A stretch of DNA of 64,000 nucleotides from Streptomyces sp. NWU339 (GTDB taxonomy: Bacteria; Actinomycetota; Actinomycetes; Streptomycetales; Streptomycetaceae), in the NCBI RefSeq assembly GCF_003143855.1, contig NZ_QFRK01000009.1, forward strand, positions 7,192 to 71,191. Reading direction: 5' to 3'. Below, in pieces: positions 26,169 through 34,123 of the stretch; positions within the stretch are counted from its first letter, which is position 1; each line of letters begins with the position of its first letter. The notes under the pieces are model-generated. The model saw only the letters and a program-made list of their open reading frames with translations. It was not told where the DNA came from and searched no databases. Made by a program: the position numbers and the translations under genes.

Positions 26169-26591
26169 ATGAGCAATCGCTTCGTCGGCATTCCGGAACT
26201 GACCGACGTTCCACGTGTTGCAGTCGTCGACGTGATGCGCGCCTTCACCGTGGCCGCTTGGGCCTTCTCGCGTGGCACCGAGAGAATCGTCCTGGCCGCG
26301 CCGGAGGATGAGGCACTGGCTTTGAAGGAAAGTCCTCCGGGTTGGCCGGCACTGAAGGACGGCGCTCCGGAAGCAGGCTTCGACGCGGTGAACTCACCTG
26401 CTCCGATCAGGTCGTTCGATCTGGCGGGTCGCACGGTGGCGCAGAAGAAGGCGGCGGGAGCAGTCGGCGCGCCGGCCGTCGCGAGCGCACCGCAGGTTCT
26501 CCTCGCGATGGCGACTTCGTCAGGAAGACTCTCCGGCAGTGCTGCGTCCCGTTGCGGTGTCCGACAACTCACCCGATGTTCGCTGGCCTGA
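26169..26591 (+). pseudogene. 2-phosphosulfolactate phosphatase-like (ComB family) gene, C-terminally broken
   Basis: The first 100 residues read as a good ComB-family N-terminus: [33 protein letters not shown], then [15 protein letters not shown], then [14 protein letters not shown]. From about residue 105 the sequence no longer matches the family (expected LLCASFVVAEATA), and it ends at 141 residues against about 230 normally. The start is ATG 26169, with GAAGGG upstream. It is probably a frameshifted or truncated relic; the conserved front part may still be translated. The family hydrolyses phosphosulfolactate or related phosphoesters with Mg2+. Confidence 0.6.
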
Positions 26592-26975
26592 TGCGGCAGT
26601 GGAGAACATCCGGGCCGGCCGGGTCCTCGGACCGGTGGGTCCCGGCCCCGGGGCGAGCAGCAGCGGAGTCCCGGCCGGCCGACCCGTCACCGGAGTCCAC
26701 AGGAACACGGTCAGGCTGCGCCTCCCGGCGGGCACTCGACTGCGCGGTCCGCATCCTGATCAGCGCACCCCTGGCTGCCACGGGCCCGGTGCGCGCGACG
26801 AGGTGCACCCTGCCGCATCCCGGTGGGCGCGTGAGTCGGCCGACTGGTGGTGATCTTGTCGGCCGATCGATCACAGACCCTCATCCCAATTGTTTCATTT
26901 CACCCCATTGGTCTCATTGCTCTACGTTGGATGTGAGGCAGCTCGTCGAGTCCCGCACTGATCGAGGTGACGGTC
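26592..26975. other. intergenic region upstream of the Asp23 gene
   Basis: This 384-bp stretch has no gene I can support. Its last 100 bp are AT-rich for this genome (around 26885-26925, with TTGTTTCATTTCACC), the likely promoter area for the Asp23 gene. No standard sigma motif is clear. The first part may hold further debris of the broken ComB-like gene. Confidence 0.4.
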
Positions 26976-27449
26976 ATGTCAGTCAGCGCACAGCACAGCA
27001 GCACCGCTGCCACACCGGACGAGCAGGAGAAGACAACACGGCAAGGCCGCAGGGGCACCGACGTCCCCGCGGAGAACCGCGGCAGCACCACCATCGCGGA
27101 CACCGTCGTGGCGAAGATCGCGAGCATGGCCGCCCGGGAGGTGCCCGAGGTCTACAACCTCGGCGCGGGTATGGCCCGAGCGTTCGGAGCGATGCGTGAA
27201 CGCGTGCCCGGCGGGAGCAGCATCACCCAAGGCGTGAAGGTGGAGGTCGGTGAGCGCCAGGCCGCCGTGGACCTGGACCTCGTCGTCCATTACGGCGCAG
27301 CCATCGCGGACACCGCCGCAGACGTGCGCACCAACGTCATCACCGCGATCGAACGCATGACCGGTCTGGAGGTCGTGGAAGTCAACATCGCCGTCGACGA
27401 CGTACGGCTGCCGGACGAGGAGGAAGAACCCGAGCGGCGCGTTGCGTGA
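26976..27449 (+). CDS. Asp23/Gls24-family envelope stress protein
   Basis: This is a 157-residue soluble protein. Residues 1-35 are a polar lead. The Asp23 domain follows: GSTTIADTVVAKIASMAAREVPEV, then GVKVEVGERQAAVDLDLVVHYG, then VRTNVITAIERMTGLEVVEVNIAVDDV. Members of the family associate with the membrane envelope and are induced by stress or alkaline shock. The start is ATG 26976, with GAGGTGA six bases upstream, better than an in-frame GTG at 26967. It lies among sigma-factor partner-switching genes, consistent with stress control. Confidence 0.9.
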   Translation: MSVSAQHSSTAATPDEQEKTTRQGRRGTDVPAENRGSTTIADTVVAKIASMAAREVPEVYNLGAGMARAFGAMRERVPGGSSITQGVKVEVGERQAAVDLDLVVHYGAAIADTAADVRTNVITAIERMTGLEVVEVNIAVDDVRLPDEEEEPERRVA

Positions 27450-27515
27450 CGCGGTCTGCGGGTGGGAGGGACGCAGACGCCGTGTCGCCGCTCGTCTCGC
27501 GCGCCGGGGACCAGG

Positions 27516-27797
27516 TCAGATCGAGCACACGGTCACGACTGCGGCCACCACCGCGACCACCGCCGCCACCGGCACCATCACCACGCGAATCCGGTCGAGC
27601 CAGGACGCCGTCCGGCACCCTCGGCATGAGGAATCGATTTTGCTCGGCACCGGGGTGTGCGTGTCGTGCGCGGCACGGTCAGGGACCGCCACGAGGAGTT
27701 GCCGGCACCACGGGCAGTCGGTGTCAGAGCTGTTCAGCCAGGGGGCAGCCAGGGGTGGCGGGAAGGGTTCCGGGCGTCTGTGCTGGTCACCTCTCAT
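27516..27797 (-). CDS. small zinc-ribbon-like protein with C-terminal membrane helix
   Basis: This is a 93-residue protein with two CxxC pairs (CPWC near residue 29 and CRGC near residue 57), suggesting a metal-binding ribbon. They are followed by a 20-residue hydrophobic stretch (VVMVPVAAVVAVVAAVVTV) that would anchor the C-terminus. It starts one base after the stop of the STAS gene, with the STAS 3' end supplying GGAG, so the two are probably co-translated. Third codon positions are strongly GC. I recognise no family. An overlapping plus-strand frame looks less protein-like. Confidence 0.55.
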   Translation of the reverse strand: MRGDQHRRPEPFPPPLAAPWLNSSDTDCPWCRQLLVAVPDRAAHDTHTPVPSKIDSSCRGCRTASWLDRIRVVMVPVAAVVAVVAAVVTVCSI

Positions 27798-27798
27798 G

Positions 27799-28047
27799 TC
27801 ACTCCGTCATCGCGGATTCCACTGAGCCCCGGATCCGTTCCCGGATTCCGACGAGTAACCCCGGGCCCGTCGAGTCCATGAGCGTCACCCCGGCCAGGTC
27901 GACGATGAGGCGTCGGCGGCCTGCCTCAAGCCGGTGGACCACGTAGCCCCTGATGCGCGGCACCGTGGGGATGTCGATCTCGCCGTGGATCTCCACGACG
28001 GTCCAGTCGTCCTCTTCACGGTGGCTGGTGTGGAATTCGGGCTGCAT
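27799..28047 (-). CDS. STAS-domain anti-sigma-factor antagonist, short form
   Basis: This is an 82-residue protein with the STAS fold of SpoIIAA/RsbV-type antagonists: VVEIHGEIDIPTVPRIRGYV, then LIVDLAGVTLMDSTGPGLLVGIRERI. Ser59 in MDSTG is the usual phosphorylation site controlled by an anti-sigma kinase and a PP2C phosphatase. The protein stops about 25 residues earlier than most STAS antagonists, losing the last strand and helix; it is either a naturally minimal form or truncated. The start ATG has AGGTGAG upstream. It is divergent from the large PAS-GAF-PP2C gene, a likely functional partner. Confidence 0.78.
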   Translation of the reverse strand: MQPEFHTSHREEDDWTVVEIHGEIDIPTVPRIRGYVVHRLEAGRRRLIVDLAGVTLMDSTGPGLLVGIRERIRGSVESAMTE

Positions 28048-28194
28048 GGCTCACCTAACGGCCATGCCCTGGGGAGAGGTTTCGGGCGGTGTCTGCCGCA
28101 CGCGCGTTCTGCACATGTGCGAACGACCGGCCACGGCGTCACCGTATGGATCATGCCGGTGGGGAGTCGGCGCGGAGCTGCGACGGCGCGTGCT

Positions 28195-28241
28195 CCCCGT
28201 CATCCGGAACCGCTCAGAACGCACGGTTCCGGATGACGGGG
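28195..28241. repeat. perfect 17-bp inverted repeat with 13-nt loop between divergent genes
   Basis: The arm CCCCGTCATCCGGAACC (28195-28211) pairs perfectly with 28225-28241. It lies between the divergent STAS and phosphatase starts, 83 bp upstream of the latter. It has no T-tract. It could be a hairpin in the phosphatase leader, a two-way terminator, a protein-binding palindrome or a miniature element. Confidence 0.85.
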
Positions 28242-28323
28242 TACCCAGGTGTGGGACGGCTTGGGGAATGGTGATCGCCGTGGACGCACCTCGGACAACT
28301 GCCCGGACGACGAGGGAGAGGTC

Positions 28324-30195
28324 ATGAGCACGCCTGATGAGGCTCTGGTGCCGGGCTTCCCCCACGCGGTCCTGCAGGCCCTGGGCACCGGCGTCTTCAC
28401 CGTGGACGCCTCGGGACGCATCACGTTCGTCAACCCATGGGCCGAGCGGCTGCTGGGTCGGCCTGCGGCCCAGATGATCGGCCAGGACGCGCACGATCTG
28501 CTGCACCGCCGCCCCGACGGTGGCCCGGTGCCGCGTGACCAGTGCTCGATCATGGCCCTTCTGCGCGGTGACCGGTCCGCCGAGGAGGGCAGCGACGAGT
28601 ACTTCCTGCGGGACGACGGCACGACCGTGCCGATCATCTGGGCGACCACTCCCCTGCTGCTGGCGGGCCGCCGAGCCGGGCTGGTGATCGTCTTCAACGA
28701 CTTCAGCCTGCATCGCGACGCGGAGGAGCAGGCGGCGGCGCACACCGCGGCTCTGGAGGCCCTGACCACCCGGCTGAACCTGGTGGCGGACGTCTCGTCG
28801 GTGTTGATGTCCACCATGGCGGCTTCCCGCCGGATCGCCCAGTTGCTGCGGTTGCTGGTCCCCGCGTTCGGCGACTGGGCCGCGGTGGATCTGCGCCCCG
28901 AGCGGGACAGAGCCGCCGGGGCGCTGGAGCGGGTCGCCGTGCGCAGTCACACCCATCCTCGACGGGCGCGGCGATTGGAGGGTCCCCTGCCGCCGCTGCC
29001 GTCCGGGTCCCGTCCGGCAGGGGCACACGCCAGGGGCGGTGACGATCCCGTGCTGCTGAGCGCCGCCGAGTTGTTCGGCGACCCGGGCGCCCCGCTCGCC
29101 GCCACCCACCGACCGCTGTTCGATCGGCTCGGGGGCCACTCGGCCCTCGTGGTGCCACTCCGTGCCCGGCGGCGCCACTACGGAATGCTGACCGTGGCCC
29201 GCGCCGGGGACTCCCCCGACCTCACGGACAACGAGATCCTGCTGCTCACCGACATCGGCCGGCGCCTGGCCCTGGTGCTGGACAACGCCCGCCTCTACCA
29301 CGAGCAACGGAACGTCGCCGAGACCATGCAGCGCCAACTGCTCGCCCCGCTCCCCCAGGTCGACCACCTGCGCATGGCCGCCCGCTATCTGCCGGCGCAG
29401 CGCGCCATGGAGATCGGCGGCGACTGGTACGACGCCTTCCTGCTCTCCGACGGCGCCATGGCGCTGGTGATCGGGGACGTGGTCGGCCACGACCTCGAGG
29501 CGGCCTCCCACATGGCCGAGGTCCGCAACATGCTGCGCGCCCTGGCCTGGAACCACCAGGAGCCGCCCAGCGCGATCGTGCAGAACCTGGACGAGGCAGT
29601 GACGAACACCAGCGACGCACCCATGGCCACGCTCGTCTTCGCCCGTGTCGAAGGCCCGAAGGGCGGCCCCTGGCAACTGCACTGGGCCAACGCGGGGCAT
29701 CCGCCTCCGCTGCTGGTCACCGATGAGGGAGACACCCGCTTTCTGACCAGCCACGGACCGCTGATCGGCATGAGCGCCGCCCTGCACCTGGGGCTGGAGT
29801 GGCCGGACACGTATGCGGCACTTCCCCCCGGCTCCACACTGCTGCTCTACACCGACGGCCTCGTGGAGAGCAGGGGCCGCCCGATCGATCTCGGCATGGC
29901 CAAGCTCCGCCACCACGCCTCCATGCTGACCGGGCGCACCGTGGACGGCTTCTGCGACGAACTGTTGGCCCGCATCGACCCGAGCGGCGACGACGTCGCC
30001 CTGCTCGCCCTGCGGCTGCCTCCGGCCGGTGCGGGCGCGCCCGGCGACAGCCGACCGTCACCGCCGCCGCAGTCCCCGTACAGCCCCGCCGCACCGAGCC
30101 GGGCCGCCCCCGGATCCGTCCAGTCGGACGCCTCGGTGGAGGACCCCACGCGCGGCGCCCGGGAGGAGTTCCCGAATGACTCCCCCACGGAATGA
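28324..30195 (+). CDS. PAS-GAF-PP2C (SpoIIE-type) phosphatase
   Basis: This is a 623-residue multidomain sensor phosphatase. It has a PAS domain at about 12-145 (GVFTVDASGRITFVNPWAERLLG) and a GAF domain at about 170-335 (VLMSTMAASRRIAQLLRLLVPAFGDWAAVDL to LLLTDIGRRLALVLDNARLY). The PP2C domain spans about 340-560, with GGDWYDAFLL, IGDVVGHDLEAA, ANAGHPPPLL, LLLYTDGLVESRG and GDDVALLAL. A Pro/Ser-rich tail of about 60 residues follows. It probably controls a STAS antagonist; the divergent STAS gene is the obvious candidate. The start is ATG 28324, with GGGAGAGG three to five bases upstream. Confidence 0.9.
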   Translation: MSTPDEALVPGFPHAVLQALGTGVFTVDASGRITFVNPWAERLLGRPAAQMIGQDAHDLLHRRPDGGPVPRDQCSIMALLRGDRSAEEGSDEYFLRDDGTTVPIIWATTPLLLAGRRAGLVIVFNDFSLHRDAEEQAAAHTAALEALTTRLNLVADVSSVLMSTMAASRRIAQLLRLLVPAFGDWAAVDLRPERDRAAGALERVAVRSHTHPRRARRLEGPLPPLPSGSRPAGAHARGGDDPVLLSAAELFGDPGAPLAATHRPLFDRLGGHSALVVPLRARRRHYGMLTVARAGDSPDLTDNEILLLTDIGRRLALVLDNARLYHEQRNVAETMQRQLLAPLPQVDHLRMAARYLPAQRAMEIGGDWYDAFLLSDGAMALVIGDVVGHDLEAASHMAEVRNMLRALAWNHQEPPSAIVQNLDEAVTNTSDAPMATLVFARVEGPKGGPWQLHWANAGHPPPLLVTDEGDTRFLTSHGPLIGMSAALHLGLEWPDTYAALPPGSTLLLYTDGLVESRGRPIDLGMAKLRHHASMLTGRTVDGFCDELLARIDPSGDDVALLALRLPPAGAGAPGDSRPSPPPQSPYSPAAPSRAAPGSVQSDASVEDPTRGAREEFPNDSPTE

Positions 30196-30244
30196 GGGCG
30201 TCGACGCCGACGGCAGGGAGAGGAACGAAGCGAAGGGAACCGGA

Positions 30245-30454
30245 ATGGCCGAGCAGTTCGACGTCGGAGACCATGTGCGGTGGAACTCGGAAGCCGGGCA
30301 CGTGGAAGGCGTCATCGTCAAGAAACACACGCACGACGTGGAGTACAAGGGACATACGCGCCGTTGCTCGGAAGACGATCCGCAATACGAGATCAAGAGC
30401 GACAAAACCGGCCACGTCGCCATGCACAAGGGGGGAGCACTGACGAAGCGGTAA
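30245..30454 (+). CDS. DUF2945 (HVA/TUDOR-like) small protein
   Basis: This is a 69-residue protein with the short beta-barrel pattern of DUF2945, annotated as hypervirulence-associated TUDOR domain: FDVGDHVRWNSEAGHVEGVIVKK, then HTRRCSEDDPQYEIKSDKTGHVAMHKGGAL. The start is ATG, with AAGGGAA eight bases upstream. The function of the family is unknown. It lies just downstream of the phosphatase and upstream of the DUF488 gene on the same strand. Confidence 0.88.
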   Translation: MAEQFDVGDHVRWNSEAGHVEGVIVKKHTHDVEYKGHTRRCSEDDPQYEIKSDKTGHVAMHKGGALTKR

Positions 30455-30534
30455 GGAATGGTGTTCGTGCCTTCGAGACGCACTACAGTCAGCGGAGCGA
30501 TCGGAGAATTGTGCGATCCGGGTGAGATTTCGAG

Positions 30535-31062
30535 ATGACGAACCGCATCCATACGGTCGGGCACTCGACACGCGACTTCGACGAAGTGCTGAAGATGCTG
30601 CGTGACAACGGCGTCACCTGCTTGGTCGATGTTCGCTCGTACCCGTCCTCGAGGAAGTATCCGCAGTGGAATCAGGCGGCGATCGTCGAAGCTCTGCCGT
30701 CCGATATCGCATACCGCTGGATCGCCGGGCTCGGCGGCCGACGGTACACACCCAAGGGCGTACCGAGCGAGAACGGTGCATGGCAAGCGAAAGCATTCCG
30801 TGATTACGCCGACCATATGGCCGGTGATGAATTCGCGGAAGGCCTGAGCGAACTGCTCGAGCTGGCTGAACACGAACGGCCGGCCATCATGTGCAGCGAG
30901 GCGGTGCCTTGGCGGTGCCACCGCAGGCTGGTCTCCGACGCGCTGATCGTCGCCGGCGCGGAGGTGGTGCACATCCTGTCGGGCACGACGTCGAGGCCGG
31001 CCGTCCTGAACGAGCATGCGCGGGTCCGCGACGGGCACCTGATCTACCCCCCGACGGACTGA
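30535..31062 (+). CDS. DUF488 family protein
   Basis: This is a 175-residue protein. The N-terminal IHTVGHSTRDFDEVLKML and CLVDVRSYPSSRKYPQWN, the middle LGGRR and the C-terminal IMCSEAVPWRCHRRLVSDAL are the conserved DUF488 segments, including the Cys-x-E...C-H-R motif. The biochemical role is not established; some family members are linked to DNA repair contexts. It lies 7 bp upstream of the alkyltransferase-like gene, consistent with a shared repair-related transcript. The start ATG has no strong ribosome-binding site. Confidence 0.88.
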   Translation: MTNRIHTVGHSTRDFDEVLKMLRDNGVTCLVDVRSYPSSRKYPQWNQAAIVEALPSDIAYRWIAGLGGRRYTPKGVPSENGAWQAKAFRDYADHMAGDEFAEGLSELLELAEHERPAIMCSEAVPWRCHRRLVSDALIVAGAEVVHILSGTTSRPAVLNEHARVRDGHLIYPPTD

Positions 31063-31069
31063 GGCCGCC

Positions 31070-31354
31070 ATGAGCTTCGTCGACGACGTCCGGGAGGCGG
31101 TCCTTGCCATCCCGGCCGGCTCCGTCGCCTCCTACGGGGACATCGGCAGGAGGATCGGGGTCGGCCCACGTCAGGTGGGGCACGCCATGAGCCTGCTCGA
31201 CGAGAATGTGCCGTGGTGGCGCGTCGTCCACTCGGACGGGACACCCGCCTCCTGCCATGACGGGGCGGCACCGGAACTGCTCAGCGACGAGGGAACGCCG
31301 ATGCGGGGGAGGCGCGTGGACATGCGGCGGGCACGGTACCGTCGGCCCGCGTGA
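31070..31354 (+). CDS. alkyltransferase-like (ATL) DNA-binding protein, MGMT family
   Basis: This is a 94-residue protein equivalent to the C-terminal DNA-binding domain of O6-alkylguanine-DNA alkyltransferases: IPAGSVASYGDIGRRIG, then PRQVGHAMSL, then VPWWRVVHSDG. The active-site Cys of MGMT (PCHRV) is replaced by Trp (PWWRV). ATL proteins carry this same substitution; they bind O6-alkylguanine without repairing it and hand it to nucleotide excision repair. It directly follows the DUF488 gene with a 7-bp gap. Confidence 0.88.
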   Translation: MSFVDDVREAVLAIPAGSVASYGDIGRRIGVGPRQVGHAMSLLDENVPWWRVVHSDGTPASCHDGAAPELLSDEGTPMRGRRVDMRRARYRRPA

Positions 31355-31426
31355 CGCCTTCATGCGTGTACCCGGCAGGTCCCGGGCCGCCGTCCCGCGC
31401 CGCGTCCCGCTGGCCGCTGTCCGTCG

Positions 31427-32503
31427 TCAGCGCGCCCGCGGTGGCGCGGGGGCCGCGAGGGCGGTGAGCAGGCGGTCCGCCGGGAGCGCCGGTACCGTCC
31501 GGCCGTTGAAGCCGGTGGTCGTCGTCGCGGCGAGCAGGGAGTTGAGTACCGCCTCCTCGACCCCGTCGAGGACCGCTTCGAACAGCGGGCCCGGTTCGGC
31601 GTCCGCCACTGGGGCGCCGGCGCCGGGCCGCGTACCGAACGCCACGGCGTAGTCGCCACTGCCATGGCTGTAGGCCGCGCCCGTACGGGCCAGGGCGAAC
31701 ACCGCACGTCGTGCGACACGGGTGAGCTGCCGGGCGTCGAGGGGGGCGTCGGTGGCCACCACGATCATGCAGGAGCCGGTCTCCTCGGCCAGCGTCGGGC
31801 CGTCGGCGTCGATGCCCGTGGACCGCGGGGTGACGATGCGGTCGAGCACCCTCAGGGTGCCGCCGAAGTTCGCCTGCACCAGGACGCCCGCGGTGAAGCG
31901 TCGGTCTCCCACGTCCGGTGTGCGCGAGGCGGTGTCGATGCCGGCCTTGAAGCCCGGTGCGACCGTGCCGGTTCCCGCACCGACACAGCCCTCGGCCACC
32001 GGCCCGCCGGACGCTTCGTCGAGGGCGGCCCGGACGTGCTCCTCGTGGACGGGCCGGGCGCGGATGTCGGACAGGAGGCCGTCGTTGCACTCCCCCACGA
32101 CGGGATTGAGGCTCTGCACCTCTTCGCATCCGGGCCGCCGCAGCATCCAGCCGACGAGGGCGTCGGCGACGCGGAAGGCCGACAGGGTGGAGGTGAGCAG
32201 CACCGGGGTCTCCAGCGTGCCGAGCTCGGTGAGCTGGGTCGTACCGATGAGTTTGCCGTAGCCGTTGCCGGTGAACACTCCTGCCGGCAGCGGTGTGCGG
32301 GGGCCGACGGTGTCGGGGACGACGGCGGTGACCCCGCTGTGCACGTCGGGCTGCCGGCGGACGGTGGTGTGACCGACGCGGACGCCCGGCACATCGGTGA
32401 TCGCGTTGAAGGGCCCGGTGGCGGCGCGTCCGATGACGATGCCGAGGTCACGGGCCCGGTGCCGGGCGCCGGGCGCGGGCTGTGGGTGAGCCGATGGTTC
32501 CAT
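31427..32503 (-). CDS. P1/S58-family peptidase (DmpA-like aminopeptidase)
   Basis: This is a 358-residue Ntn-hydrolase-like protein. NAITDVPGVRVGHTTV at about 33-48 is the family start, GTGTVAPGFKAGIDTASR lies in the middle, and ETGSCMIVVATDAPLDARQL contains the Gly243-Ser244 pair. In DmpA the chain is cut at this bond and Ser becomes the N-terminal nucleophile. Family members release N-terminal D- or beta-amino acids from amides and peptides. It begins 11 bp after the MHS-like transporter gene, so the two are probably co-transcribed. The start ATG has a poor ribosome-binding site, suggesting translational dependence on the upstream gene. Confidence 0.85.
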   Translation of the reverse strand: MEPSAHPQPAPGARHRARDLGIVIGRAATGPFNAITDVPGVRVGHTTVRRQPDVHSGVTAVVPDTVGPRTPLPAGVFTGNGYGKLIGTTQLTELGTLETPVLLTSTLSAFRVADALVGWMLRRPGCEEVQSLNPVVGECNDGLLSDIRARPVHEEHVRAALDEASGGPVAEGCVGAGTGTVAPGFKAGIDTASRTPDVGDRRFTAGVLVQANFGGTLRVLDRIVTPRSTGIDADGPTLAEETGSCMIVVATDAPLDARQLTRVARRAVFALARTGAAYSHGSGDYAVAFGTRPGAGAPVADAEPGPLFEAVLDGVEEAVLNSLLAATTTTGFNGRTVPALPADRLLTALAAPAPPRAR

Positions 32504-32514
32504 ACGGCCGGACG

Positions 32515-34002
32515 CTACGCGTCCCGCCCGCCGAGGGGTACGCGGGAAGCCGCGGCGGAGAGCGGGGCGGCGATGTCCTCCAGGGAGCGGCGTTCCGCGT
32601 TCACCGCGAGGAAGACAGCCACGATGCCCGCCGCGCACATCAGGCCGGCGCCGATCTGGAAGGCGAGGACCGCGTCGCCGACCTTGCCGCTGCCCGTGAG
32701 GCCGGCGAAGATCAGGGGGCCGGTGATGCCTCCGGCGGCGGTGCCGATGGCGTAGAAGAAGGCGATGGCCATCGCACGGGTCTCCATCGGGAAGACCTCG
32801 GAGACCGTGAGGTAGGCGCTGGAGGCGCCGGCCGAGGCGAAGAACAGGACCGCGGACCAGCAGGCCGTAAGGGTGGTCGCGCTGAGCGAGCCCTGGTCGA
32901 ACAGCCGGGCCGTGCCGAACAGCAGCAGACCGGAGAGCAGATACGTCCCGGAGATCATGATCCGGCGGCCGACGGTGTCGAACAGTTTGCCGAGCAGCAG
33001 CGGGCCCAGGAAGTTGCCGACGGCGATGACGGCGAAGTAATAGCCGGTGCTGCCGGACGGGACGTCGAAGAACTGTGTGAGGATCGCGCCGTAGCCGAAG
33101 GTGATGGCGTTGTAGAGGAACGCCTGGCCGATGAAGAGGGAGAAGCCGAGGGCCGACCGCTTGCGGTACTCGGCGAAGACCGTTCGGGCGATCTCGGTGA
33201 AGGTGGTCCGCCTGCGCTGACGGATGGTCATCTCGTCCCCCGCGCGGGGCAGCGGCTTGCCGGTCTCGGCCTCGACTCGTTGCTCGATGCCGCGCACGAG
33301 CCGTTCGGCCTCCGCGTCACGGCCGTGGATCAGCAGCCAGCGGGGACTTTCGGGGACGTGACGGCGTACGAGGAGGATCACCAGGGCGAGGACGGCGCCC
33401 AGGGCGAAGGTCAGCCGCCATCCGACGTTCGCCGGGAAGATCGACGTGTTCAGCGCCACGATCGACAGCAGCGCGCCGCCGACGGCACCCAGCCAGTAGC
33501 TGCCGTTGATCACCAGGTTGACGCGTCCGCGGTAGTGCGCCGGGATCAGCTCATCGATCGCGGAGTTGATGGCCGCGTACTCGCCGCCGATACCGAAACC
33601 GGTGAGGAAGCGGAAGAGGAAGAACCACCAGGTGTCGAAGGCCAGCGAGGTCAGGGCGGTGGCGCCGAGATAGACCGCGAGGGTGATCAGGAAGAGCTTC
33701 TTGCGGCCGTGGATGTCGGTCAGACGGCCCCAGAACAGAGCGCCCGAGCAGGCACCGGCCACATAGAGGGCGGCGGCGACACCGGTGACCTCACCTGAGG
33801 TGATGGGCAGACCGCTGCCGGACTCCGACAGGCGGCCAGCGATGTTGCCGACGATCGTGACTTCCATACCGTCGAGGATCCAGACCGTGCCCAGGCCGAT
33901 GACGACGCTCCAGTGCCACCGCGACCACGGGAGACGGTCCAGGCGCGCCGGGACGTCTGTGGTGATCGTGCGTCCGGCGGTCTCGGGATGGGCAATGGGC
34001 AC
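32515..34002 (-). CDS. MFS transporter, metabolite:H+ symporter-like
   Basis: This is a 495-residue transporter with 12 predicted membrane segments. WILDGMEVTIVG lies in TM1, GRLTDIHGRKKLFLITL is motif A, and RFLTGFGIGGEYAAINSAIDE is the sugar/metabolite symporter signature. VPESPRWLLIHGR opens the central loop, and LFDTVGRRIMI repeats motif A. It probably imports an organic acid, amino acid or amide by proton symport. The start is GTG, with AGGAGA seven bases upstream. It lies between the leucine-type ABC importer and the P1 peptidase on the same strand, suggesting a common substrate class. Confidence 0.88.
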   Translation of the reverse strand: MPIAHPETAGRTITTDVPARLDRLPWSRWHWSVVIGLGTVWILDGMEVTIVGNIAGRLSESGSGLPITSGEVTGVAAALYVAGACSGALFWGRLTDIHGRKKLFLITLAVYLGATALTSLAFDTWWFFLFRFLTGFGIGGEYAAINSAIDELIPAHYRGRVNLVINGSYWLGAVGGALLSIVALNTSIFPANVGWRLTFALGAVLALVILLVRRHVPESPRWLLIHGRDAEAERLVRGIEQRVEAETGKPLPRAGDEMTIRQRRRTTFTEIARTVFAEYRKRSALGFSLFIGQAFLYNAITFGYGAILTQFFDVPSGSTGYYFAVIAVGNFLGPLLLGKLFDTVGRRIMISGTYLLSGLLLFGTARLFDQGSLSATTLTACWSAVLFFASAGASSAYLTVSEVFPMETRAMAIAFFYAIGTAAGGITGPLIFAGLTGSGKVGDAVLAFQIGAGLMCAAGIVAVFLAVNAERRSLEDIAAPLSAAASRVPLGGRDA

Positions 34003-34123
34003 GGGCGTCTCCTCGGCGAAGCGAATCAGTCTCCGCCGAATACCCTGGAAAAGTGGCGCTATCCTCCGGCGCCCGTGACAGCGTGCAGTTCACCGGGCCG
34101 GCCCGGGGGTGTAAGGGTCTCCC

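Noticed and set aside
34003..34123. Possible terminator between livM and the MHS-like transporter
   Set aside because: No convincing stem with loop was found, so the question of a shared transcript stays open.
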